DNA of 47,408 nt from Clostridia bacterium (GTDB lineage Bacteria; Bacillota; Clostridia; Christensenellales; Aristaeellaceae), in NCBI GenBank assembly GCA_900769075.1, contig CAAGFE010000040.1, positions 1 to 47,408 on the forward strand, read 5' to 3'. The translations under genes were made by a program, and so were the position numbers. Every line of letters starts with the position of its first letter. The stretch's first letter is position 1. Below, in pieces: positions 1 to 6,726 of the stretch. The notes below the pieces were generated by a model. It saw only the letters and a list, made by a program, of their open reading frames with translations. It did no database searches and was not told the DNA's origin.

Positions 1-43
1 CTTTGCAGACCTTCAAAAAAGGCTGCAAGGCAAGGCGACAAAC

Positions 44-96
44 CTGCAAATGAGGGAGTTTACACGGACGTAAATGACCGAAATTTGCAGGTGCAG
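44..96. repeat. Nested inverted repeat near window edge
   Basis: A 10-bp arm ACCTGCAAAT (44-53) is matched by its exact reverse complement at 87-96, with a second short dyad (tttac/gtaaa) inside. It lies downstream of the displaced xth fragment. It could be a structured RNA element or a dispersed intergenic repeat; the left edge of the window prevents seeing the whole unit. No function is claimed. Confidence 0.4.
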
Positions 97-108
97 TCAA
101 CGAAGCAA

Positions 109-156
109 GCGGTTTTCTCTGCTATAGGCAGAGAAAACCGCGGTTGCGGGCTTTTT
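109..156 (+). terminator. Strong hairpin followed by T-tract
   Basis: A perfect 14-bp stem (109-122 with 128-141, 5-nt loop) is followed after nine bases by six T. This looks like a plus-strand terminator for a gene to the left of the window, although the gap before the T-tract is longer than usual. Confidence 0.45.
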
Positions 157-168
157 TGATAGTCTGAA

Positions 169-189
169 CCGCCCGGTTTTCCCGGGCGG
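169..189 (-). terminator. GC hairpin after xth 3' end
   Basis: CCGCCCGG (169-176) pairs with CCGGGCGG (182-189) just past the stop codon of the displaced xth 3' fragment. It is probably the original xth terminator, but no clear T-tract follows on the minus strand. Confidence 0.4.
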
Positions 190-202
190 CCCCATGCTTG
201 CC

Positions 203-520
203 TTAGTCAATCACCAGCTCCACCGGGCAATGGTCGGAGCCCATGATGTCCGGATGGATACAGGCGCTCTTCAGGCGCTCCTTCAGCTTCGCGGATGCGA
301 TGAAATAGTCGATCCGCCATCCGACGTTCTTCTCCCGCGCCTTGAACATGTAGCTCCACCAGGTATAGGCGTCCGTCTGATCGGGGTGGAAGTATCGGAA
401 GGTGTCCACATAGCCCGCGTCGATCACGGCGGTGAGCTTGTCCCGCTCCTCCTGGGTGAAGCCGGCATTGCGGGTGTTGGACTTGGGATTCTTGAGGTCA
501 ATGGGCTTATGGGCCACATT
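203..520 (-). pseudogene. xth: Displaced original 3' part of exodeoxyribonuclease III
   Basis: This stretch encodes the last ~105 residues of an exonuclease III-type AP endonuclease, including the C-terminal GSDH motif, and ends in a TAA at 203. It begins abruptly at the element boundary (core 518-520), with no ribosome site. The ATG at 541 lies in the att arm and is not a real start. It aligns almost residue for residue with the C-terminal half of the intact gene at 6706-7524 (PIDLKNP, RNAG, WWSYMFKARE, GWRIDYF, GSDHCPV). Its GC-rich codon use matches the host genes, so this is most likely the original host 3' end, cut off when the element inserted. Without the N-terminal half it cannot be an active nuclease. 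Confidence 0.9.
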
Positions 521-544
521 TATATCACCACCATCATACATACC
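518..544. other. attL-like junction of the xth-inserted element
   Basis: The ATT core (518-520) separates host xth sequence (517 and below) from the element arm. The arm ends in CCATCATACATACC (531-544), an exact inverted copy of 7064-7077 at the other end. On the minus strand the inner arm reads codons G-G-D-I-N, close to the C-G-D-L-N codons of the host target. Confidence 0.8.
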
Positions 545-570
545 GACCTAAACCAGAAAGGAAGATATGT

Positions 571-819
571 ATGAGAATAACATGGAAAGATACAAGGGAA
601 TACAAGACATACACATACAGAGGATACACAATCGAAAAAACTACAAAAGGATGGGTGACAAGCGTTCCAGGCGATGTGTATATCTACCATTCAGCAGAAA
701 CCGCCCACAATGCCGTTGACAAGATGCTGGGAGGAAAGACGAGGAAGGCCAACCCGGCAAGACACAAGTTTGGAATCAAGATCGTCGGCAGGAAGGACAG
801 TGATTCTGAATGCGTGTAA
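571..819 (+). CDS. Small hypothetical protein, paralogue A
   Basis: An 82-residue basic protein of unknown function, the first gene inside the left att arm. AGGAAG lies just before the ATG. It shares a layout with the next gene: MR-x-TWKD at the start, YRG near residue 17, KGW and VPGD in the middle and a GI-x-IV segment near the end. The two are therefore tandem paralogues. It overlaps the following start by 10 bases, so the two are probably co-translated. The sequence is AT-rich compared with the host genes, as expected of element cargo. No signal peptide, membrane helix or catalytic motif is visible. Confidence 0.65.
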   Translation: MRITWKDTREYKTYTYRGYTIEKTTKGWVTSVPGDVYIYHSAETAHNAVDKMLGGKTRKANPARHKFGIKIVGRKDSDSECV

Positions 820-1052
820 CGTGGAAGGATAGCAACAAGTCGAAGGAATACAAACCTATCCGATACCGTGGTTTCATGATATGGGGAACGCCGAAAGGAT
901 GGGAAATAACTGTTCCGGGCGATAATAATCTATATCGAAATAATTTCTGTGCCATGAATGCCATTGATGCATATTTCGGGGATTATGGCAAAAGAGGAAC
1001 TGAAAAGCGCAAACGATACGGAATAGAAATCGTCAGCATAAGAGAAAAATAA
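810..1052 (+). CDS. Small hypothetical protein, paralogue B
   Basis: An 80-residue basic protein related to the gene before it (MR-x-TWKD, YRG, KGW, VPGD and GIEIV in the same order). It starts inside the end of paralogue A and ends at a bidirectional terminator, so the pair forms a two-gene unit. No known domain is recognised. The repeated YRG...KGW...VPGD core suggests a small single-domain fold duplicated in place. Function unknown. Confidence 0.65.
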   Translation: MRVTWKDSNKSKEYKPIRYRGFMIWGTPKGWEITVPGDNNLYRNNFCAMNAIDAYFGDYGKRGTEKRKRYGIEIVSIREK

Positions 1053-1081
1053 AGGGAAGGATCATTCGTCCTTCCCTTTTT
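1051..1081. terminator. Bidirectional terminator
   Basis: AAAGGGAAGGA (1051-1061) pairs perfectly with 1069-1079, with A-rich sequence on the left and T-rich on the right. It separates the convergent 571-1052 and 1483-1062 units; the stop codon of the minus-strand gene lies in the loop. Confidence 0.8.
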
Positions 1082-1280
1082 CTGCGTCCTTTCTTGCACA
1101 GAACTCTGCAAATAAGGCATGGTGTACATCGGTCAGCAGTTCTTGAAAAATTTCTTTAACGAGAGACTTGCTTCTACTAAGATAATCTACTCTATTGTCA
1201 ATTTCGCACATCACAAGGAGAAGTTCGGTAGTGGACAGTTCAGAGAAATTGACCCTTGTAGGGATCATGGAGTTCATCAT
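1062..1280 (-). CDS. Small hypothetical protein (72 aa)
   Basis: A 72-residue mostly helical, charged protein of unknown function. Its ATG overlaps the stop of the upstream gene (ATGA at 1277-1280), so translation of the two is coupled. The stop codon lies inside the bidirectional terminator. It belongs to the unit driven from the GTTGCGCAAC-containing promoter at about 1529-1557. No domain recognised. Confidence 0.6.
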   Translation of the reverse strand: MMNSMIPTRVNFSELSTTELLLVMCEIDNRVDYLSRSKSLVKEIFQELLTDVHHALFAEFCARKDAEKGKDE

Positions 1281-1483
1281 GATTCCACCGCCTTTACAGG
1301 ACGCATCGCAATGCTGACTTCATAGTAACCTTCACTGTCACCTTTGATTTCGTCCACAATATAGCAACCGTAAGCATCCATCATGAGCATGTCGTTAGGG
1401 TCGATGGGAACGGCGATTTCTCCGTACCCAAGGATGATCTTCTTTGCGGTCTTCAATGCCTTGATAGCTTCCTTCACTGTCAT
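1277..1483 (-). CDS. Small hypothetical protein (68 aa)
   Basis: A 68-residue protein, first gene of a two-gene minus-strand unit, with a GAAAGGAAG ribosome site. The N-terminus (TVKEAIKALKTAKKI) is helical. The middle (VPIDPNDMLMMDAYG, YIVDEI) and end look like beta strands, reminiscent of small phage-encoded proteins of unknown role. The 5' leader contains a short AGGGC/GCCCT hairpin. Control is probably by the repressor that binds the shared divergent region. Confidence 0.6.
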   Translation of the reverse strand: MTVKEAIKALKTAKKIILGYGEIAVPIDPNDMLMMDAYGCYIVDEIKGDSEGYYEVSIAMRPVKAVES

Positions 1484-1528
1484 GATAATACTTCCTTTCT
1501 TTTAGGGCTTGTGCCCTTTTTCGTCTCT

Positions 1529-1635
1529 ATTATATATCGTTGCGCAACTATATTCAATTCGCGGAACAACCAACATTTTATAAGAAAATTTGTTAGTTAT
1601 GTATAGTTGCGCAACGATGAATCATTTAGTATAAT
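1529..1635. promoter_or_regulatory. Divergent promoters with twin palindromic operators
   Basis: Minus promoter: TTGAAT (1552-1557) and TATAAT (1529-1534), 17 bp apart. Plus promoter: TTGCGC (1607-1612) and TATAAT (1630-1635), 17 bp apart. A 10-bp palindrome GTTGCGCAAC occurs twice (1539-1548 and 1606-1615), inside the minus spacer and across the plus -35. The flanks extend the match so that the two 17-bp sites are exact inverted copies, 67 bp centre to centre. This is the expected layout for a repressor acting on both promoters. Confidence 0.8.
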
Positions 1636-1661
1636 ACTAATTGCAAAAAGGAGGGTTTTTT

Positions 1662-1850
1662 ATGGGAAAGTCATCAACGAAAGCACAGAACAAATATATA
1701 TATAAAACGTATGACAGAATCAATTTGACAGTTGAAAAAGGGAGGAAGGAAAACATCAAAGAACATGCCAAAATCTACGACAATGGCAGCGTGAACGGTT
1801 TCATCAACAGGGCAATCAAAGAAACAATGGAAAGAGATAGAAACAAATAA
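1662..1850 (+). CDS. Small ribbon-helix-helix-like DNA-binding protein (candidate)
   Basis: A 62-residue basic protein. The start is set by AAGGAGG at 1648-1654, seven bases before the ATG; an upstream in-frame TTG is discarded because it precedes the ribosome site. The pattern of a short strand (YDRINLTVEKG), a helix (RKENIKEHAKIYD), a turn with GSVNGFINRAI and a second helix fits the Arc/MetJ ribbon-helix-helix fold. It lies directly downstream of one of the two GTTGCGCAAC operators and may be the repressor of the divergent region. The fold call rests on pattern only. Confidence 0.65.
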   Translation: MGKSSTKAQNKYIYKTYDRINLTVEKGRKENIKEHAKIYDNGSVNGFINRAIKETMERDRNK

Positions 1851-1855
1851 AGAAC

Positions 1856-1887
1856 AGCAAGATTGTGCAAAAACAGTCTTGCTTTTT
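1856..1887 (+). terminator. Rho-independent terminator
   Basis: AGCAAGA (1856-1862) pairs with TCTTGCT (1877-1883), followed by T5, six bases after the small DNA-binding gene. Confidence 0.75.
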
Positions 1888-1949
1888 CATTTTTTCTGCC
1901 ATATAATGCTATCAGAAAATTCGCACAAAAAAGCTGAAAGGGGAATCAT

Positions 1950-2609
1950 ATGGAACTGATTATTATTCTTCTTGTCGTTCTGTACCTGCTGTTCGGTAGA
2001 AAGAAAGCAAAGAAACAGACAGCAGCAACCCTTAAAAAAGCATCTAAAACGAAATATTCCGTTGAACGCCTTGATCGTCTTACACCTGACGGAGAATTGC
2101 CGTGGGGATGGTATACAGCGAACCGTGATTTTAAGGAAAAGCTGGATACAGAAGCAAGACATTTCTACAACGATTATTATGAAAACAAATACGGTGATCC
2201 AAAGAAGAAATATGCTGCACTCAAATCTCTTCTATTGTATTTATCAGACGCAAAAAAACTTTGTGAAAATATGGGAGAATGTCACCTTTTCTACTTTAAC
2301 AGTATGTGGGCGCAAGACGATGTAGTTAATAGTCTAAAGGGAGAATTCAAATTCCTTGAAGATAATTTCGATGAAGTGGAAAAAGATTACAAAAGGAAGC
2401 AGTACATAGAACACATCCTAATCCCTGACTTAAAAGCGAAATCTCTAACAATAATTAAAGATAACCAAGAAATTTTGCAAACTGAAGTATATCGTTATTT
2501 TGATAAAGAAATCAAGACGCACGTACAGGATGCGATATACCAGCTAAACAGAGAGGGAAAGATACACCGAGAAAAGCAAGGGAGAACATACAAACTAACA
2601 ATAAAATAA
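1950..2609 (+). CDS. Membrane-anchored hypothetical protein with winged-helix-like end
   Basis: A 219-residue protein of unknown function. Residues 1-16 form a hydrophobic segment followed by basic RKKAKK, the pattern of a single inside-facing membrane anchor. The middle (about 60-150) is helical and rich in Tyr and Lys. The last ~40 residues (EVYRYFDKEIKTHVQ, then AIYQLNREGKIHR and a strand) resemble a winged-helix unit. A GAAAGGGGA site precedes the ATG and a strong terminator follows. AT-rich composition marks it as element cargo. A membrane-tethered sensor or regulator is possible but not shown. Confidence 0.65.
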   Translation: MELIIILLVVLYLLFGRKKAKKQTAATLKKASKTKYSVERLDRLTPDGELPWGWYTANRDFKEKLDTEARHFYNDYYENKYGDPKKKYAALKSLLLYLSDAKKLCENMGECHLFYFNSMWAQDDVVNSLKGEFKFLEDNFDEVEKDYKRKQYIEHILIPDLKAKSLTIIKDNQEILQTEVYRYFDKEIKTHVQDAIYQLNREGKIHREKQGRTYKLTIK

Positions 2610-2610
2610 A

Positions 2611-2636
2611 GCCGGGGATTTCTCCCCGGCCTTTTT
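2611..2636 (+). terminator. Rho-independent terminator
   Basis: GCCGGGGA (2611-2618) pairs with TCCCCGGC (2623-2630), then C and T5. It lies immediately after the stop of the 219-residue gene. Confidence 0.85.
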
Positions 2637-2703
2637 CATTGCGGCCCTGTGAAATTCTTTCTGTAAATATCGGTCTTCCGTGATACGACCAGGATCAGAT
2701 GGG

Positions 2704-2825
2704 GCCGAACGGCAGAACCTGCCGTTCGGCTCTTGGCTACCGTTCTACCAGAATCGGGCAGATCTGTCAAGGGCGCCCGTGAAACGGGCGTTCATTTTAC
2801 CCTTGACGGATCTGACTGATTCTGG
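2704..2825. repeat. Hairpin-rich end of an IS256-type remnant
   Basis: There are two stacked dyads. The first is a perfect 12-bp stem with a 3-nt loop at 2704-2730. The second is a 26-nt pair of arms (2748-2773 with 2800-2825, 23 of 26 paired) enclosing a perfect 7-bp stem at 2774-2790. They lie between the transposase stop and element DNA, so they are probably the terminal inverted-repeat and terminator region of the IS. Confidence 0.55.
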
Positions 2826-2827
2826 TA

Positions 2828-3045
2828 TCAGTCCGGCAGTCGGCCATCATACATGATGGCCAGCTCGCCGTAAACCCTGCCCCAGTTACGAATCGGCATC
2901 GTCCATTTCTTCGTGGCCTCAAACGTCGCCAGATAGAGCGCTTTTAGCAGCGCCGTGTCGCTGGGGAATACGCTGCGCTGACTGTTCAGACGACGGTACG
3001 TTGCATTCAGGCTTTCAATGGCGTTGGTGGTATGCAATGTCATGC
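2828..3045 (-). pseudogene. IS256-family transposase, C-terminal remnant
   Basis: About 72 residues match the conserved end of IS256-type (mutator superfamily, DDE) transposases: an LHTTNAIESLN motif, then FPSDTALLKALYLA and KKWTMPIRNW. The rest of the gene, including most catalytic residues, is absent. Its 5' edge runs straight into the phage amidase at about 3045, so the IS or a deletion next to it removed the amidase 3' end. Not functional. Confidence 0.85.
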
Positions 3046-3299
3046 GGAATCGTTTCAGCCACAATTACGTCCTTGTCCTTGTCGTATCCGATGAATGCAT
3101 GGACGGATTTTTTCGAGTTCGATTTGTTCCAGTGGTTATTATACTGATTCCGGCCCAGCCGTTCTTCCGCATCCACATATCTGCGCAGTTCCCGGTTGAC
3201 CGACCCTGTGCTATGCACAAATACGCCCACCGGATGGATAGCACGTCTTTTTTCGTTGTAGCACGGATGCTTTGTGAAGTATGCCTGGATGATCTCCAC
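3046..3299 (-). pseudogene. Phage N-acetylmuramoyl-L-alanine amidase, 3'-truncated
   Basis: About 85 residues of an Amidase_2/PGRP-type endolysin, which would cut the amide bond between muramic acid and the stem peptide. Visible family features are VFVHSTG with the first zinc-ligand histidine, NRELRRYVD, LGRNQYNNHWN and a second histidine in VHAFIGYD. The sequence stops after the segment with TIPHD at the IS256 junction, so the downstream zinc ligand and the rest of the fold are missing. The start is GTG with GGAGTG upstream, 19 bases after the holin stop, a normal holin-lysin order. Probably inactive. Confidence 0.8.
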
Positions 3300-3318
3300 G
3301 CAGCATCACTCCCTTCCG

Positions 3319-3672
3319 TTATTCGTTTTCCGTTTCATCGGGCGGAACATGCTCCATGATTTTCCCTTCAATCACGGGAATCTCATGCTGTTCCATCTTC
3401 TTGATTTCCGCATTAACAAGCGCCGTCAGCGCATCCATATCCAGCTTGATCTTGTGCTGCGCAAGGAACTGTTCCACATATTCCAGCTTTTCCTGGCCCT
3501 TCCCATCGCCGTACAGCTTTTCAGCCGCCAGCACAGCAATCTGCACCCAGCCCTGCGCCTTCGCCAGCTTTTCAGTGCCGAATCGCTCCTTCATCCATGG
3601 GATCAGGAAAACGGTGATCGCAGTCACCGCAAGGCCAATCAGCGCTTCCACAATGGGCGTAAAGTCAATCAT
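3319..3672 (-). CDS. Phage holin, LLH family
   Basis: A 117-residue protein with one hydrophobic segment near the N-terminus (about residues 7-26), a basic/aromatic border (WMKERFG), then a long charged amphipathic region. This is the layout of phage LL-H-type holins (Phage_holin_6_1 group). Holins form lesions in the cell membrane and release the endolysin. The ATG is preceded by AAGGAGG, and the amidase remnant follows 19 bases downstream, forming a lysis cassette. The gene appears intact, but its partner is truncated. Confidence 0.8.
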   Translation of the reverse strand: MIDFTPIVEALIGLAVTAITVFLIPWMKERFGTEKLAKAQGWVQIAVLAAEKLYGDGKGQEKLEYVEQFLAQHKIKLDMDALTALVNAEIKKMEQHEIPVIEGKIMEHVPPDETENE

Positions 3673-3700
3673 TCTGATTCCTCCTTCTGTTTGTTGACAT

Positions 3701-3729
3701 GAAAAAAGACCACCTTTTCAAGTGGTCTG
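3701..3729 (-). terminator. Minus-strand terminator upstream of holin
   Basis: AGACCAC (3707-3713) pairs with GTGGTCT (3723-3729). On the minus strand the stem is followed by T6, ending transcription before the lysis genes. Confidence 0.7.
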
Positions 3730-3793
3730 CACGACAGATATTTGGTTATGTGTGATTCAGCCCAACGGAATCACCCTCTTTCGGAGGAAATAA

Positions 3794-3826
3794 AAAATGC
3801 GCCATGCATCAGGTGTGCATAGCGCA
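3794..3826 (-). terminator. Terminator after the head-gene unit
   Basis: On the minus strand TGCGC-TATGCA pairs with TGCAT-GGCGCA (one G-U pair), followed by T6, directly after the stop of the 54-residue gene. Confidence 0.75.
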
Positions 3827-3828
3827 AT

Positions 3829-3993
3829 TTATTTGATTACCTTTTGAATATCCTTGATGCTGACATCTTCTGTGTATGTATCTCCGTCTTTGTCGATGTC
3901 TGCAAGGAAAGCAACGTCTTCTTCGAAGATTTCAACAATCGAAGCCTCATTGCCATCCTTCAGCAACACCCTGTCATACTGCTTGATCTTCAT
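3829..3993 (-). CDS. Small acidic protein, DUF4926-like, coupled to the head gene
   Basis: A 54-residue protein. It starts MKIKQYDRVLLKDG, continues with a strand-rich acidic middle and ends VSIKDIQKVIK. The pattern (short opening strand, glycine turn, acidic beta segments) resembles the DUF4926 family of small SH3-like proteins that sit beside DUF6883 domains. Its ATG overlaps the stop of the head gene (ATGA at 3990-3993), so the two are translated together, and a terminator follows. The pairing with the C-terminal domain of the head protein suggests an immunity- or partner-type role. The family call is by eye. Confidence 0.65.
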   Translation of the reverse strand: MKIKQYDRVLLKDGNEASIVEIFEEDVAFLADIDKDGDTYTEDVSIKDIQKVIK

Positions 3994-5267
3994 TCCGTCA
4001 CCTTCCTTTCTGTAACATAAACAGATGTCATGCGAAGTTTTCCGTCTTCCTCAATCCACGCTGTCAGCACACTGGCATTTCTGCCATTCGCGCCCGTCAG
4101 CGTCATGACGTATTCGTACTTCTTGCCATATCCTATATCGCCCTTGCTGACGAATTTGCTTACATCCGCATGATTAAGAATGTTCTCAATCAATTCGTCA
4201 ACATTGCTCAGGTCATAGCCCAATGCACGTTTGAACGCATACGCCTTGTCAAGCTGCTTTTCCGGGTTCAGTGCGTACTGTGTGAATTTCGCCATCGGGA
4301 GGGCAAGTTTCCCCCTCTCTATTGTACCACTTTTCCCCTGATTTTTCAAGGCTTTGTCGGCTTTCAGGTAGTTCTTTTCGAAGGTTTCAAAGTCCTTTGT
4401 TTTGTTGAGTTCGTAGAACTTTGCAAGCCGTTCCTTCTGTACCTTCGTTTCATCATCGTCCAGCGCCCACTTTGCACGGGTCAGCGCAACGCATCGGCAG
4501 TTGCAGTCTTCCTCCGCCTTGCCGAAATCCCCCGGATACATGGCCTTCTTGCCGTCCATCTCAAACGGTTCATTCGTTTCGCGGATTTGCCCGTCCAGCC
4601 GCCTGTGCGTTGACCTTGTTTTCCCGTCCAGCGTCCCGTCCCATTGCTTTACCACATCGCATCCGCTTGCCTTCGCCGCTTCCCGCGCATCATTGGCAGA
4701 TGCTTGCTGGATGCGGTGGCCTTCCGTCCGCACAATGGTCTTTGCCCTTGACAGAGGCGCTTTTGATCGGTTTGCAATGTTCCTGGCAATGTCAGCAAGC
4801 GGCATGTTTGACGCAAGTCCCCTGGTGATCTCCTGCCGGATCGATTGCTTCAGTTGCTGGATGTTCACGCCAATATGCTTATACAGGCCTTCGCTGATCT
4901 GGCTGTCTGTGATAACGGCCTTGACAGCAGCATTCTGGTCGATGGGCATAATCAGCGGAATGCCCTGCCCGTGGATGGAGTACATCGCTCCAACAAAACC
5001 ATCCTGATAGCTGTCATGCAGGTATTGCTGGATGGTGGCGTATTCATCGCCTTGCAGCTTGTCCAGGATGCTTTCCACCTGACCGCGCAGCGCCTTTTGA
5101 TACTGTATCTGATAGATTCTGCTCTGTGTCAGTTCATCCGATTGCAGCATCCGGATGCGGTCTTCAATGTCCCTGAGCGCCTTCCTGTACTGCCTTTCCA
5201 GGTCATTGATCGCTGTCTTTTCCCTGTTCAGTTGGAACTTGATGACCTTCTTTTCCGCATCATTCAT
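3990..5267 (-). CDS. Phage minor head / head morphogenesis protein (SPP1 gp7-like) with DUF6883-like tail
   Basis: A 425-residue virion protein. Residues ~1-140 are mostly helical. About 150-265 is the Mu F / SPP1 gp7 minor head domain (VRTEGHRIQQAS, DGKTRSTHRRLDGQ, YPGDFG, then the Cys-rich NCRC turn). Proteins of this group sit at the portal vertex and help DNA packaging or ejection. The last ~100 residues (LPMAKFTQYALNPEK, KAYAFKRALGY, then a beta-rich end) form a separate domain like DUF6883, found at the ends of phage head proteins and some polymorphic toxins. It overlaps the portal stop by eight bases and the small downstream gene by four. Confidence 0.85.
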   Translation of the reverse strand: MNDAEKKVIKFQLNREKTAINDLERQYRKALRDIEDRIRMLQSDELTQSRIYQIQYQKALRGQVESILDKLQGDEYATIQQYLHDSYQDGFVGAMYSIHGQGIPLIMPIDQNAAVKAVITDSQISEGLYKHIGVNIQQLKQSIRQEITRGLASNMPLADIARNIANRSKAPLSRAKTIVRTEGHRIQQASANDAREAAKASGCDVVKQWDGTLDGKTRSTHRRLDGQIRETNEPFEMDGKKAMYPGDFGKAEEDCNCRCVALTRAKWALDDDETKVQKERLAKFYELNKTKDFETFEKNYLKADKALKNQGKSGTIERGKLALPMAKFTQYALNPEKQLDKAYAFKRALGYDLSNVDELIENILNHADVSKFVSKGDIGYGKKYEYVMTLTGANGRNASVLTAWIEEDGKLRMTSVYVTERKVTE

Positions 5268-5530
5268 CCGTCATCACATCCGGCTCAGTTGGTGCATTGT
5301 CAATCATGTTCAGTGCTGCATACGGTTCAAGCGCCTGTTCTTCCTCCGGCAGCTTGTCCTTGATTTCATTCACATCAATATCAAGCTGTTCACAGATCAG
5401 TTCCAGCACCGTGTCGTTGTCCAGCTTGTCGGCAATGTTCAGCACCGTGTTGATTTCCGTCTGCCGCTTCTGCGCTTCCGTCAGTTCGATTTGTGCATGC
5501 TCAAATTCGCCAATAACAACCGTGGTGTCC
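5260..5530 (-). pseudogene. Phage portal protein (SPP1 gp6-like), C-terminal remnant
   Basis: About 85 residues with the typical portal tail (QIELTEAQKRQTEIN, LDNDTVLELICEQLDID, acidic end), directly upstream of the minor head gene as in SPP1-type phages. The reading frame stays open further upstream only as antisense of the recombinase. The true homology stops near 5530, where recombinase sequence begins on the other strand. The N-terminal ~80% of the portal is gone, so no portal ring can be made. Confidence 0.75.
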
Positions 5531-6726
5531 TTGTCGTGACCCCAACAAAGACATATGACGTGGCACACAATTCCGATGACGAAGAATACATGGAATTCGA
5601 ATTGTTCATGTCCCGCCGTGAATACAAGATGATCACACGGCGCATGCTGCGTGGGAAAGAGCAAGCCATCGTAGAAGGCCAGTTTATGAACAGCCATCGC
5701 CCGTATGGATACAACATCGTCAAAACAAAGAAGTACAGAACACTTGAACAAAACCCGGAAGAAGCGCCAATCGTCAAGATGATTTTTGACTGGACTGTAA
5801 AGGAAAACATGACGGCCTATGAAATCGCAAAGCGACTTGACGCGATGGGTGTTCCGACCTACACACGAAGCGCTGAATGGTCGCGGGAAACGATCAAGGC
5901 CATCCTGACAAACCCGGTCTATATGGGCAATGTGCGATACAATGACCGCATGGAAGTGCGCAAGATGGTTGATGGCAAGATCGTCAAGTCCCGTCCGCGA
6001 TCCAACCATACAGACCGTTATATGGAATATGAAGGTCTGCACAAAGCACATGCCATTGTTGATGAAGAAACCTTCAATGCCGCATCGTCCCGATTTTACA
6101 GCGACAGAACGAAAGGTGAACTTGAATTGAAGAATCCACTTGCAGGTATTTTGTACTGCCCGAATTGTAACAAAGCGATGGTTTATCAGGGATTTGACAA
6201 GCGCCCTTCCGTTGCTCCACGTTTTCGCCATGCGCAGTCCCGTATCTGCAAAGTCAAGTCCGTGATTGTGTCAGATGTGATGGATGCCGTGATCCATTCT
6301 TTGAAACTATACATCGAAGATTTTGAAATGCAGTCCGACAATACACAGACCATTGACGAAGCTGCCATCGAGGAGCAGATTGCCACACTGAACGCAGAAA
6401 TGCGGAAGAGAGAACGAATCCTTTCAAAGCTGTTCAGTTCATGGGAAGACGAAACCATCACAGATAACGAATTTGTGCAGCGTAAAGCCGTGCATAATGA
6501 AAAGATCGCTTCCATCAAGCAGCAAATCGAAGCCATTGAAGGAGCGATCCCGGAGCATGAAGAATTGGAATCAAGGATCATCAAGTTCCAGTCCGTTATG
6601 GATGCCTTGAAGGACGATACGATTTCAGCCGATGCAAAGAACAAGGCACTAAAATCAATCATTCACCGCATCTATTTCAGTCGTGAAAACAATTCAGAAT
6701 TCGTATTAGACATCCAGACGAAGTAA
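5531..6726 (+). pseudogene. Large serine recombinase lacking the N-terminal catalytic part
   Basis: The surviving ~395 residues start in the second half of the resolvase domain (GVLVVTPTKTYD, then the long helix with RREYKMITRRMLRG). They continue through the Recombinase domain (PYGYN, EIAKRLDAMGVPT, ILTNPVYMGNV), a zinc ribbon (CPNC, later a lone Cys) and a coiled-coil segment near 405-470 of the open frame. The catalytic serine motif and first ~100 residues are absent and replaced by antisense portal sequence, so the protein cannot cleave DNA. The stop overlaps the convergent xth stop by 21 bases. This was presumably the integrase of the element, since it lies next to attR. Confidence 0.85.

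Noticed and set aside
5155..5530. N-terminal extension of the plus-strand recombinase frame
   Set aside because: This part is antisense to the head and portal genes and has no resolvase motifs; the frame is open only by chance.
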